From Oncomelania hupensis (taxonomy: Eukaryota; Mollusca; Gastropoda; Littorinimorpha; Pomatiopsidae), in contig CM072515.1 of the NCBI GenBank assembly GCA_036898135.1, forward strand, positions 20,684,937 to 20,748,936: 64,000 nucleotides of DNA. Reading direction: 5' to 3'. Positions within the stretch are counted from its first letter, which is position 1, and the number at the start of each line of letters is the position of its first letter. The position numbers and the translations under genes are program-made. Of the stretch, positions 41,136 to 52,189 are shown one piece after another. The notes beneath the pieces were generated by a model that worked only from the letters and a program-made list of their open reading frames with translations, was not told where the DNA came from and ran no database searches.

Positions 41136-42060
41136 CTACAATATCTCAGAGATATAATCCTTTGGCGTTCTTGAATGAACATAATGTTGAAAAAACACGT
41201 CTGTGCTTTTCCAAAGGCCCACTTTTTGAACTATATGTGGATCGAATCCCTTCTCAATAGCAACTGTTGCCCCAGTAGGCCTAAAAAGGATTTGGCAGTA
41301 AACCCCTGACCTTCAAGGCCAGCCAAAGCAATGGCCTCTTCAAGAATGTTAGCAACGGATGATGCCGAAATCGCAGTATACGGTTTTCTTAAAGACAAAA
41401 ATACGGCTTTGTCTGTTCTCATTGTTGCTGTACGCAATATGTAACTCCTAAGTGTATCAACAGGATCAAGGGCGGAGTTCTCGTGATTAGGCAAGAACAC
41501 TTCAAAGCCTTTACGATCTGTATAATTTTTTACCCCAAAAAATACTATTTGTAGTCCACCAGAGCAAAACTTCAATCTCTCTGTGGTAAATAATACTGTA
41601 GTCATGCAACCAGTCTCTTCATCATACACTTTCGCCTTTGGCGCAATGTCTGAGGGTCGCAACATGAATGCTATTGCCATCAAAGTTATAGCCTTCAATC
41701 TTAATTGTCTGATAGATAGTTGGTCATTTTTACCCCAAGACTGAAATAACTGAGCAAACTGTTCAACCGGCATGATCGAGGATTTTTTCATAGGAGCTTT
41801 TGTGCTTGATTTTATTAACGCATTCACCAGTTTAATAATGAATCCATTCTTTGTTATAGCTATGTCTTGTAGAATCAGCTAATGCAAGCATAAACCGTGT
41901 CACCGCGATCTCTGACCAACCTTGCTTTATCAAACAGTCTCTCCACAAACCCTCCAAGCTGCAATTTTCCAACCCCAGTTCCGCCTGGGCTCTGGATTCA
42001 CACCCATGTACCAGAATGTGTTCTTGTTTCGAGGTAAGTATAGGGGTGAGTCTATTAGAA
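41136..42060 (-). pseudogene. Tyrosine recombinase of the DIRS-like element, two frameshifts
   Basis: Split over three frames. The first block (GLWRDCLIKQGWSEIAVTRF, then HSYNKEWIHY) ends at a stop at 41832. The middle block (41827-41231) has FMLRPSDIAPKA with the first catalytic-type Arg, then TLRSYILRT and FTAKSF. The last block, one frame away, has RPTGATVAIEKGF, DPHIVQKVGLWK and FFQHY, giving the second Arg, the His and the Tyr nucleophile, with a stop at 41136. The frame breaks lie near 41840 and at a run of five T at about 41286. The enzyme would integrate the circular element copy. The start overlaps the end of the RT ORF in another frame, as is usual for DIRS elements. Confidence 0.8.
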
Positions 42061-43885
42061 TCATCTGCATTCTGTGAAACCACGGCTGGCTGGGCCACAC
42101 TGGCGCTATGATTGTGGCAAACGCTTTGTCCTGAACCACTTTGTTCAATATTTGTGGCAGCAAAGCCCACGGAGGGTTTATATAATTGTTCTCGTTCGTC
42201 CAACACTGAGCGAGAGCATCGATCCCTTCCGACAAAGGTTCGAAAAATCTGGAATTGAACCGATGAACTTGCGCGTTTTGAAAAGTGGCAAACCTGTCTA
42301 TGGTGTGAGGCCCCCACTTGCTGTCGACAACTTTGAATAATCCCGTATTTAACATCCAGTTGTGCCTGTCTGGTGTTCTGCTCAACTTGTCCGCTTCCGC
42401 GTTGTTGACTCCAGCTATGTGTCTGCACGTGATGGTGAACTTGTAGTCGGCTGCTGTGGCCCAAACTGCTATTGCCAAATCGGAGAGTGCAGAGCTGGGG
42501 CCGCCCTTGTTGTTTATATATGCCGAAGCTGTCACATTGTCTGTCAAAACTTGAACATGCTTGTTTTTCACTTTGGCTTTGAAAGCAATTAATGCCAGAA
42601 GTATAGCCAACAGCTCCCTGTAATTTGACGACTGACATGAAACTCTTTGGTTCCAGTCACCTTTTGCTTCACAGTTTCCTAATTTTGCCCCCCACCCTAT
42701 GTGCGAAGCATCAGTCACAATCTGAACATCAACCAGTTGGGGCTTGACCTCTCTGTAGTTCCAACTGTCAACAGCTTGTAGCCACCAGTTTAGTTCTTGT
42801 ATACAATGGCTATCCAACTGTAACACATCATTCCAGGATTTTCTGGATGACAACAGTCTGTACAAGTGCCTCAAGAAGAGCTTTCCTGGTGTCACTGCCC
42901 AGGCAACAGATATACATAATCCTGTAGTTTTAGCCAAAACTCGGGCTGTTGCTTTCCCTTTTGTCAACACTTGTTTGATTTGTCTTTTTATTCGTACGAT
43001 GCGATCTTTCTGCGCTTTAATAACAGGGAACAACCCCGTTGTGTCAATTTCATATCCCAAATATTTAATCTTTTGTGTAGGAACTACAACCGACTTTTCA
43101 AAATTAACTTTTATACCCAAATCTTCAAGTGTGTTCAACAATAAGTCACTATGGTCAGTAATAAGACTCACATGTGCACAAACTAAAAAATCATCCACGT
43201 ATAGCGATAAACGCACTCCCAAGCTTCTCAGATAAGTCACAACAGGTCTCAGCACTTTGGCAAAGAAATATGGACTGAGACAAAAGCCAAAGGGCAACAC
43301 AGCATACGAATAGTAATGTCCATCAAACTGAAAACTCAGCAGCTCTTGATCTTTTTCTCTGACAAGGATGTGATAAAACCCATCTTTTAAGTCGACAGTA
43401 GTTAAAAAGTCATGCGCCTCAATCACTTGCGCTACGTTCCGAATATCTTCTTGCTTGAACTTTGAACTTTGACAAAAAGAATTTATCTGTCTAAAATCAG
43501 TAATAAGCCGAAATCCACCGCCTTTCTTTGGCACACACCCTAGGGGTGAAAGAAACTCCGGCTTTTTGATACACTCCTTTATGTATCCATTACTAACCAA
43601 ACGAGATAGCTCGTTTCTGACAAATAATGATTTAGAAAAGTCAAGAGGGTGATTGGGTAACTCAAAACTGTCCGGACGTGCAACCAGGGGTATTGGAACA
43701 CCATTTTCTATCCAATTAATTATGCAGTTACTAGCACCGATTCTTTTCCATTCGGACAAAAAATGTTGCATACTGTTTTGATCAGGCACACTCAAAGTTG
43801 GATGTTGTGATGACAAAGTCAAAAAGAAGAAGTGGTGACGTAATCGATAGTCATACGCCCTTTTCAAAATTACGCCATGCTTACG
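41930..43885 (-). CDS. DIRS-like reverse transcriptase-RNase H with methyltransferase-like C-terminus
   Basis: Open for about 650 codons after a stop at 43886-43888. The RT region carries FLSPLGCVPKKGGGFRLITD, VDLKDGFYHI, PFGFCLSPYFF and the catalytic LYVDDFLV (near residue 221 of the frame from 43867). RNase H motifs follow: VTDASHIGWGAKLG, NYRELLA, LTDNVTASAY and HIAGVNNAEADKLS. The C-terminal part has TIDRFATFQN, then YINPPWALLPQIL and APVWPSQPWFH. NPPW matches motif IV of adenine-N6 methyltransferases, as reported for DIRS and PAT elements. There is no early in-frame ATG, so translation probably depends on ORF1. This frame looks intact. Confidence 0.88.
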   Translation of the reverse strand, partial: RKHGVILKRAYDYRLRHHFFFLTLSSQHPTLSVPDQNSMQHFLSEWKRIGASNCIINWIENGVPIPLVARPDSFELPNHPLDFSKSLFVRNELSRLVSNGYIKECIKKPEFLSPLGCVPKKGGGFRLITDFRQINSFCQSSKFKQEDIRNVAQVIEAHDFLTTVDLKDGFYHILVREKDQELLSFQFDGHYYSYAVLPFGFCLSPYFFAKVLRPVVTYLRSLGVRLSLYVDDFLVCAHVSLITDHSDLLLNTLEDLGIKVNFEKSVVVPTQKIKYLGYEIDTTGLFPVIKAQKDRIVRIKRQIKQVLTKGKATARVLAKTTGLCISVAWAVTPGKLFLRHLYRLLSSRKSWNDVLQLDSHCIQELNWWLQAVDSWNYREVKPQLVDVQIVTDASHIGWGAKLGNCEAKGDWNQRVSCQSSNYRELLAILLALIAFKAKVKNKHVQVLTDNVTASAYINNKGGPSSALSDLAIAVWATAADYKFTITCRHIAGVNNAEADKLSRTPDRHNWMLNTGLFKVVDSKWGPHTIDRFATFQNAQVHRFNSRFFEPLSEGIDALAQCWTNENNYINPPWALLPQILNKVVQDKAFATIIAPVWPSQPWFHRMQMILIDSPLYLPRNKNTFWYMGVNPEPRRNWGWKIAAWRVCGETV

Positions 43886-43907
43886 TCATATTCTTGGAAT
43901 CCAACCT

Positions 43908-44132
43908 CTAACTCTGACCGAACTCTGGCTGGTCACCGCGATGGTGACGATTCGCGGTTCCACCTCGACTGCTTGGAAATCCTCTGTTGGATTGCTGTGC
44001 AAATACATCAGTACGGTAGCCCTCGTTACTTCGTCGTCCGTCACCTCGACGATACCCGCCGCCGCCGCGCTCGCGAAACTGTGGTCGGTACACAGCAGCA
44101 ATAGTCGCCGCACTCCGAAGATTCTCCAGTGC
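43908..44132 (-). pseudogene. DIRS-like ORF1, C-terminal part
   Basis: Continues ORF1 on the far side of the LINE. Reads ALENLRSAATIAAVYRPQF, then a Gly/Arg-rich stretch (RERGGGGYRRGDGRR) and QSNRGFPSSRGG to a stop near 43908. Basic RGG-like C-termini suggest nucleic-acid binding by a Gag-like protein. Confidence 0.7.
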
Positions 44133-44764
44133 CCCCACGGGCTCGGCTCCGCGCGCCGGGGGTGGACCCCATGCCTCTCTCTGGCTGGGTGACAAAGTTG
44201 CCTACTCCTTTTTCTTCTCTTTTGTCTTGTTTCTGTCTTATTGGTTCTTTCACCTATATTCTCTTCACCCTTAAATTCTCCCAGTATACTATGCAGTTTT
44301 GACTCCCTTTCTTCTGCCTTACCGGACTTTCCCTGTCTTCTTTTTCCCCATCATTCCTTCTTTTTCTACCCTTCTTTTTCTCTGTGGCCTCTCTTGGCCC
44401 CCTGCGTTTGCCGTGCAGGGCAACCCGTGTCGGGGGAGAATGGGATCCTGGAGGTTGAGGTCACTGAGGGACTGCGGTCCCTCACACTAACACACCTCTT
44501 TGGCCCGGACTTCTCCTAGACGGGAGGCTGGCGTGGCCCGCGTCAGTCAAGCGGCTGGTCGTGTATTGCCCTAGCTCTGCTAGAAGGCTGCGGCTCATGG
44601 GTCAAACTTGAACAAAACCGTAGTGGCAGTGCGGGATTGTCTGGGTGTATATCCCCCCTGTAGCCCTGGTGCGCTCCCTTGCTGGATTTTCCGCTTGGAC
44701 GCATCCCCTTGTTGGACTCCGTGGTGGGTGGGGAGCAGGGGGGATGAATTAACAAATAATTAAC

Positions 44765-46208
44765 ATGGCATCAACAAAAAAAAAAGACTGCATGATGACG
44801 GACTGGACACGGACACGGACAGTGACATGGAGACGCGACAACAAGCTTGTGCATCGGGGGTGGAAGGGGCCTGGCCTCGTTTTTTGGTTGTGGAGGGAGC
44901 GGATCCGGCTATGCCAATAGGCAAGCTGTCTCCGTTCGCCATACAGAAGGGTTTTCAATCCGTCTGCACAATCGGGTTCAAAGATGTGAAAAAACTTAGA
45001 TCTGGGGCTCAACCAAAAGGGCATCTGATAGTCTTCTAAAGAGGAATTTGACCGTATTTGTTGACAGACAAATCAAAGTTTCTGTGCATGGACGGTTGAA
45101 TTCCTCCAAGGGAGTCATCCGGTGTCAGGATTTGATCGACATGTCGGAATTGGAAATCCGAGATGAGCTCTCCAGCCAGGGGGTCACAGCAGTCCAGCGG
45201 GTCTTCGTCACCAAAGGACCCCAACGTATCCCCACCAACACACTTTTTGTGACCTTCGCTATGGCCAAGTTGCCAGAGTCACTCAAGGTGGGGTACCTTA
45301 GGGTGAAGGTGACGCCGTTTGTACCATCACCGTTGCGATGCTACCGCTGCCAAAGGTTTGGTCACGGTAGCAAGACCTGTAAAAGCAAGGAAATATGTCG
45401 TGATTGTGGTAAAGAAAAACATGAAAACGAATGCAAAAATCCGATTTGCTGTGTGAATTGCGCCGGGAATCATTCTTCCAGCTCCAAAGACTGTCCTCGG
45501 TGGCAGTTGGAGCTGGAAATCCAAAAGGTGCGGGCCACTGAGAGTTGCTCCTTTGGCGACGCAAGGAAAAAAGTACTTCAAAGTAGGCCAGTTCTAAAAG
45601 AGAGGTCCTTTGCGTCTGTGGTGGGTTCCACACCTCATGTGGAAGCTAGCACACACCCGACAATGGACACTGCCATGAGTAAAATAACACAGATCTTGGA
45701 AACGTTGTGCAGACGGATGGATGCTCTCGAAAAGATGCTTGCTTTGTTTGCCCAGAAGGGGGTTTCTCCAGCCCCACCGATTCCACTGGAGAACGTGCCG
45801 ACGGGCACGTCCCCAACCGTCACCCACAACACGCAGACGGCCGTGACAAAAGCCGTCACACCTGCTGCAAAGGAGGCTAGGCCTCATGCCACCGCACCAG
45901 CAACGACCGGTTTTAGCGACCGGGTAGTTGCTGGGGCGACTAAAATCCTAGTTACCCAGCAGAAGAGCGTCAGAGGAGGAGAGGGAAAGATTGGCAGGGG
46001 TGAAGGGGAGAGGGAAGATATAAAATCTGGTGCTGGGGAGAAGGGGAGGAAGTCCGCTGGCAGTTCGGGTTCCGGGGCTTTGACAAAAAATCAAAGGCCC
46101 GGACCCCTTTCTTCCAAGCCCCATCAGCCTCTCGAAACGGAGAACCGTTTCGGGGGGTTGATGGAACATGAAGAGATGGACGAGGGTCCAAAAGATAAAG
46201 AGACGTAA
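44765..46208 (+). pseudogene. LINE ORF1 (Gag-like, three CCHC zinc knuckles), frameshifted
   Basis: RNA-binding chaperone of the LINE. The candidate ATG at 44765 is followed by a run of ten A, after which the coding frame is shifted by one. The main N-terminal block contains PRFLVVEGAD, LSPFAIQKGF and FKDVKKLRSG. A second frame change near 45003-45020 leads to SDSLLKRNLTVF and the rest of the ORF. Three zinc knuckles lie in the middle: CYRCQRFGHGSKTC, CRDCGKEKHENEC and CVNCAGNHSSSSKDC. The C-terminal third is low complexity. It stops at 46206-46208, 14 bases before the ATG of ORF2. Confidence 0.85.
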
Positions 46209-46222
46209 TTGTGCTCTCGGAG

Positions 46223-49200
46223 ATGAAAATTTTAGCATTCTTTTACTTAATTTTTATGTCCATTTTACAATGGAACATCCGAGGGATAAGGGCAAATTAT
46301 GAGGAGCTATGCTGTCTGCTGACAGAGCATCGACCTGAAGTATTGGCCCTTCAGGAAACTCTCCTGTCAGAAAAACATCCTATAGATATTACTGGTTATT
46401 CCTCTCTAGATTGTTTATCTTCTAGAGGCGTTTCACTCTTTATTCATAGAAATGTCCCATTTAATCCAATTTTACTTAATACAAGTTTACCAGCAGTTGC
46501 AGCTAGAGTATCTCTTTTTAAATCCCTCACAGTTTGTTCTCTATATTTGACACCATCAATAAATGTAACTAAAAGTGAACTTGAGAATTTGGTCCAACAG
46601 TTACCTACCCCTTTTTTGTTGTTGGGAGATTTTAATGGACGCTCTCCCCTGTGGGGTAGTGATCGTACCGATTCTCAGGGTAAAATAATTGAAGACATTC
46701 TAGACTCGTTAAACCTAGTGACTTTGAACGAGGGTGCTCCAACTTTTTCCTGTTCTAGAACTGCTTCTTTGTCCCACATTGATATATCGATCTGCGATCC
46801 CTCCTTACTTTTGGATTTTAAATGGACAGTTTTAGAAGATCTCCATGGCAGCGACCATTTTCCGGTTTTATTAAAATATGATTCAGACAACCTTGAACAA
46901 ACTCATGGCAGGTGGAAACTGAAACAAGCTAACTGGAGTCTGTTTTCTAACCTGTCTGAGGTTCAGTTACGTACTAAGAAGCAGGAATTTTCGAATGCCA
47001 TAGATCCAATCCAGCTTTACACTGACATAGTTATTAACAGTGCCAAGGAGTCCATTCCGCAAACTTCGTCAAACCCTCACACACTTAAAAAACCCTGGTT
47101 TGACGATGAATGTAGAAAACTTCAGCAAACTCGTAAAAAAGCTTTAAGGACTATGTTTTTACATCCAAGCACTGAAAATAAACAAAACCACCAACGTTTG
47201 CGAGCGCAATGCCGACAGCTCTTCAAACGAAAGAGAAGAGAATCGTGGAGAGGTTTCTGCTCCACGCTTAATTCGAAAGCGAAACTGTCGAAGGTGTGGA
47301 AAGTAGTCCGCAAACTCAAAAATAGAAGTAACAAACAGGTGAGCCCATGCCTTACTGTGCAGGGTGACGTAATCAGAGATAAAAAATTAGTAGCTGATCT
47401 TTTGGCTTCTTCTTTTGCTGCAAATTCTTCCTCTGAAAATTATTCTGTCCCTTTTCAAACAGTTAAAACCCGTAAAGAAAAACAACAGTTAAATTTTACC
47501 TCCGATAATTCTGAAAATTACAACATTCCGTTTTCATTAGTTGAGCTTGACGATGCAATTAACAAAAGTGCAGATTCAGCAGTTGGACCGGATGATGTAC
47601 ATTATCAATTTCTCAGACATTTAACAAGGTACACACGGTCTCAACTGCTGGACATCTTCAATCAGCTCTGGATCACTGGCACCTTTCCTCCCTCCTGGAG
47701 AAAGGCCATTATTGTACCCATCCCTAAACCTGGCAAAGACCATACTAACCCGACAAACTATAGACCAATAGCCTTAACGTCTTGCTTATGCAAGACGCTA
47801 GAAAGAATGGTTTATTCTCGTTTACTGTGGTATCTAGAAACAAATAATATTTTATCCAACACTCAATGTGGCTTTCGAAGTGGTCGAAGTACTGTTGACC
47901 ACCTGGTGCGACTGGAAACTTTTATCCGTAACGCGTTCGTCCAGGGTGAACATGTCGTTGCCATCATGTTTGATTTGGAAAAAGCTTATGATACCACATG
48001 GAAATATGGCATTCTTTCAGATTTACAAGAAATGGGTTTGAAGGGACATTTACCTCTGTTTATATCCAATTTTCTAACGGACAGACTCTTTCAGGTTAAG
48101 GTTGGGGGATCTTTGTCAGATATGAGGGAACAGGAGATGGGAGTGCCTCAGGGTAGCATCTTGTCTCCCTTGCTGTTTAATATTAAAATAAATAATATTG
48201 TTCGTTCCGTTAAACGGGGAATTGACAATTCTTTGTTTGTTGACGATTTTGCGTTAGTAGCCAAAGGTAAAACTTTGGCATCTGCAGAACGTCAGCTACA
48301 GTTATGTGTCAAGGCCGTTGAAGACTGGGTTTTACAAAATGGTTTTAAATTTTCGGAAGCAAAAACTGAATGTATTCACTTTTCCCAGCACCGGGGAATT
48401 ATTCAAGACCCTACTATTCTCCTCAATAAAACTCCAATAAAGGCGGTCCAACAAGTCAAATTTTTGGGTGTTATTTTTGATCAAAAGCTATCTTTCATTC
48501 CTCATCTGAAAATTTTGAAAACTAAATGTCAACAGGCCTGCAATTTGCTCAAGGTTATCAGTGGTACAGACTGGGGTGCTGACAAGAAAACTTTATTGCT
48601 GTTATATCGTTCTCTAATTAGATCCAAGTTAGACTATGGTTGCATTGTTTATGGTTCTGCTAGAAAATCTTATCTTAAGATGCTAGATCCAGTTGCCCAT
48701 CAGGCACTACGCATTGCTTTGGGTGCGTTTCGCACTTCCCCTTGTGAAAGCCTTTACGTGGAAGCTAACGAACCCCCGCTGGAGCTGAGACGTACAAAAT
48801 TGTCAATGAATTACTATTTAAAATTAAAAACTGATCCTATGAACCCTGCTTATGACTGTGTTTTCAACCCAGATTTTGTTCAGAAATTTGAAGCCAAACC
48901 TAACACAATTCCTCCGTTTGGCATCAGAATGCAAGCTCATCTGGAAAAAGCAGGCATTGATGTTGCTTCCATCAACGACGATGAGCTTCGGACTGAAGCT
49001 CCCCCATGGAAATTATGTATCCCAAACATTAATTGGCAGTTGTCCGCTTTCCTTAAAAACAATACATCCGAAACCGTATATAACCAACTTTATTTAGAAC
49101 AGTGTGCTTTATACCCAGGATTATGAACAACTTTTTACAGACGGGTCAAAGACAGGAGATTCCGTTGCTGCTGCGTCGGTCTCCGGGAGACACTTAGACC

Positions 49201-49943
49201 AGCCTTTGCAACAGCGTTTACCTGATTTTTGTTCTGTTTATACAGCTGAGCTCAAGGCAATTCATTTAGCTCTGAAACAAGTTTATCAATCCAAAAGAAC
49301 CTCATTTTTAATCATGTCTGATTCATTGTCAGCACTTCAGGCTCTTTCCACGAGAAAGATATCACACCCTTTTCTGGCAGAGATCCATGACCTCCATACA
49401 CAACTTGTTTCTGAGGGTAAAAAGATAGTTTTTATGTGGGTTCCTGGTCACATGGGCATCCGCGGCAATATTGCAGTAGACAGGGCGGCTAAAGATGCTC
49501 TGCATCTCGATTTCCCTCCAGAGATTTTCCAGTTTGTGCCCTACTCTGACCTACGTTGTATGACTGGATCTTATTGTAAACGACTGTGGCAGACTGACTG
49601 GTCTAACCATGTCAACAACAAATTATTTCAAATTCTTCCCGATTTGTCCACTTCTTTGCCTAACTTTGCATCCACTCGCAAAGAGGAAACAGTGTTATCT
49701 CGCCTTCATATTGGGCATACTTATGTCACCCACAGTTTCCTTTTAAAAGGAGAAGAACCACCATGGTGCTTTGCATGTGATCAATCTTTTTCTGTTCGCC
49801 ATTTTATGTCTGAATGTGCTGATTTGATTGAGGAAAGGGAAACATATTTTGGTTCCATACCTTTCAAAGAGATTTTTAAAGTATGTAATGGTCAACATCT
49901 GTTTCAATTTTTACATGATGTTGGTTTGTTCTATCGCATATAA
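46223..49943 (+). pseudogene. LINE ORF2: endonuclease, reverse transcriptase and RNase H, one frameshift
   Basis: The ATG at 46223 opens 967 codons, ending at 49126. Endonuclease motifs: ILQWNIRGI, LALQETLLS, LLLGDFNGRSPLWGSD near residue 132, SHIDISICD and GSDHFPV. RT motifs: PIPKPGKDHTNPTNYRPIAL, GFRSGRSTVDHLV, FDLEKAYDTTW, GVPQGSILSPLLF and FVDDFAL near residue 672. RNase H follows in the next frame (from about 49110): LFTDGSKTG, YTAELKAIHLAL, IMSDSLSALQAL and VPGHMGIRGNIAVDRAAKDA, then a C-terminal Cys/His segment, with a stop at 49941-49943. The frame break lies at GCTTTATAC near 49110, just before the RNase H Asp. A C-terminal RNase H is characteristic of the I group. A programmed shift is less likely than mutation or an assembly error. 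Confidence 0.9.
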
Positions 49944-50216
49944 ATTGTATCGACATGTTTTGTTTAGTTTGGATTTTATAAGGACTGAATTTAGTGATTT
50001 GATTGAAGAAAGAGATTATATTTTTAATACATCAGTTTTAAAGAAGTCTCTTAAAGAGGTGTCATGTGAAAGTTTGTTTGTGTATTTAAGAGTAACAGGC
50101 TTGTTTTTTAAGACTTGAATCATTTTATAATATTTTAAGATAATGTCTCTCTGGTCCTGATTTGGCTCGGAGGAGTCCGCTGGACCTAAAGCAATAACCT
50201 TGTATTGTATTGTATT
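49944..50216 (+). repeat. 3' UTR and tail of the I-clade LINE
   Basis: The last 60 bases (GGTCCTGATTTGGCTCGGA, GAGTCCGCTG and CCTAAAGCAATAA) match the 3' end of family B almost base for base, followed by TGTAT pentamers. Confidence 0.88.
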
Positions 50217-50811
50217 GATTCTCCAGTGCTTCTGCGGTGAAACTAGAATTTCGTTGAAGCGATCTAAAAAATCTTGCAACTGTCGGGTCAAACGAATTTT
50301 GTACCACTAGTGCCGTATACTCCTCCTGAATATACTTCATCAAAGCAGACTGTACGGCAAATAAGTCCTCGAACATAGAGGGTCGTTCGGTTTTCAATAC
50401 TTTAAGGCTTGTTTCTGAGAAACGCGCAACCTTAGATAAAATGTTGCACACAGGTAGGTCTGCTTTCTTAATTCCTTGTCTGTTTTCTACTAGTGTCAAT
50501 TCTGGAGGCAGGCTAATACTAGTAATAGCCTGAAGAGATCGTCTGATACGCTCATACTCCACCCCAAGGTCATCAAAAGTCTGAAAAGAAGAGGTTGGGG
50601 GTTGATCAACGGGCGCTCGCTGGCCTGATTCTTGAAGTCTTTCTTCTAGACAATTCACTTTCTCTGTCAATGTCGACAGTTTCTCATGTATCCTTTGCAA
50701 AATTTCTCCAATTGGAGTAGCCTTGTTCAGGTGTATCTCCTCAGCACCTAAAAAGCAATTTGTGGCTTCGGAGTCTATCTGGAATCCGTTCGTCTTGTGC
50801 GACGTATGCAC
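50217..50811 (-). pseudogene. DIRS-like ORF1, N-terminal part
   Basis: Minus-strand frame with a predicted coiled coil (EILQRIHEKLSTLTEKVN, CLEERLQESG), then SISLPPELTLVE, KVARFSETSLKVL and SSFTAEALEN. It is cut by the LINE target site and resumes at 44132 with ALENLRSA. No ATG is present near the start, only a GTG at 50811 after a stop. Coiled-coil Gag-like proteins usually form multimers. Confidence 0.7.
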
Positions 50812-50849
50812 AAAAAGTGACGTAGTAGTTTAGTATTTTCTTGTGATTA

Positions 50850-51024
<175 letters not shown>

Positions 51025-51026
51025 CC

Positions 51027-51597
51027 TCGTTGGGGTGCCGGGGGTTTCAGTATAAATAGTATCCCCACTTTCTGGAAATTTAGTGCTTTAAATTCCCACT
51101 TTCGCTGTCTTTCTCATTTGCTCTTTCTCATTCCTGCTCTGTTCTATCAATCTGCTATACTATCTTCTTCTTCGCTAGACCAGTCTCCTACCTTTTTCTT
51201 GAAAATTCTTCCGGGACAAGACTCCTTATTTGTGTGTGAGGTCTGTTGGATCAGCTTGGGAATATTGGACGCTTTCTGCCAGGTGGTCATTAGGGCTTCC
51301 TATGATGTTATTATTTAGCAATGGAGGCATTTTATATGTATGTGTTTTGTTGATAATTTATAATGATGTTTGTATTCTATTTTGTTTTTGTAAACGGGGG
51401 TTCGATAAATTAGAGTGCAGCCTCAGCGTCCCCTGCGTGGGATGTCTTTATTGTAAAGTGACTGGCTGGTGGAGAGCTTTCAGTTTTACCACTAGGGTTG
51501 TTTCAGCAGATCTTTTATGCGGATTGGGGGTTGTCCGGTCCTGATTTGGCTCGGAAGAGTCCGCTGAACCTAAAGCAATAATCATGTAATGTAATGT
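51027..51597 (+). mobile_element. Family B repeat, complete copy
   Basis: About 570 bp from GTTGGGGTGCCGGGGGTTTC to GGTCCTGATTTGGCTCGGA, the CCTAAAGCAATAA end and a TGTAA tail. It has no coding capacity of note. Its 3' end equals that of the I-clade LINE, so it is a good candidate for a SINE-like passenger of that LINE. Confidence 0.85.
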
Positions 51598-51598
51598 A

Positions 51599-51599
<1 letters not shown>

Positions 51600-51644
<45 letters not shown>

Positions 51645-51662
51645 TTACTACTACCACTACTA
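51600..51662. repeat. (CTA)n microsatellite
   Basis: About 21 units directly after the family B tail. Confidence 0.95.
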
Positions 51663-51675
51663 CTTTTGGTCCTCC

Positions 51676-52012
51676 CGTCAGAGTGCTGGGGGTTTCAGTA
51701 TAAATAGTATCCCCACTTTCTGGAAATTTCGTGCTTTAAATTCCCACTGTTATTGTCTTTCTCCTTTGTCATTTCTCATTCCTGCTCTGTTCTATCAATC
51801 TACTACTCTGTCTTCTTCCTCGCTAGACCAGTCACCTACCTTTTTTTTCTTGAAAACTCTTTCGGGACAAACTCTTCATTTGTGTGTGAGGTCTGTTGGA
51901 CCAGCTTGGGAATATTGGACGCTTTCTTCCAAATGGTCACTGGGGCTTCCTGATGTTATTATTTGGCAATATAGGCATTTTATATGTATGTGTTTTGTTG
52001 ATATTTTATAAT
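51676..52012 (+). mobile_element. Family B repeat, 3'-truncated copy
   Basis: Repeats the first 340 bp of the preceding copy from GTGCTGGGGGTTTCAG to TTGATATTTTATAA and then passes into a microsatellite. Confidence 0.85.
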
Positions 52013-52184
<172 letters not shown>

Positions 52185-52189
52185 GTTAC

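Larger units (their letters stand above)
44133..50216 (+). mobile_element. I-clade LINE with RNase H, near full length (6.08 kb)
   Basis: Bounded by GATTCTCCAGTGC at 44120-44132 and 50217-50229, a 13-bp target-site duplication. It has a GC-rich 5' start, a pyrimidine-rich 5' UTR, a zinc-knuckle ORF1, an endonuclease-RT ORF2 with RNase H, and a 3' end with a TGTAT pentamer tail. It is inserted in the DIRS-like ORF1 on the opposite strand. The copy carries about three single-base frame breaks, so it is young but probably not active as assembled. Confidence 0.92.

Noticed and set aside
41832..42638. Independent protein overlapping the DIRS RT ORF
   Set aside because: Most of the frame is an alternate reading of the RT/RNase H region. 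Only its end encodes the start of the tyrosine recombinase.
49104..49943. Stand-alone RNase H gene
   Set aside because: It continues LINE ORF2 in the next frame and lies inside the same target-site duplication.
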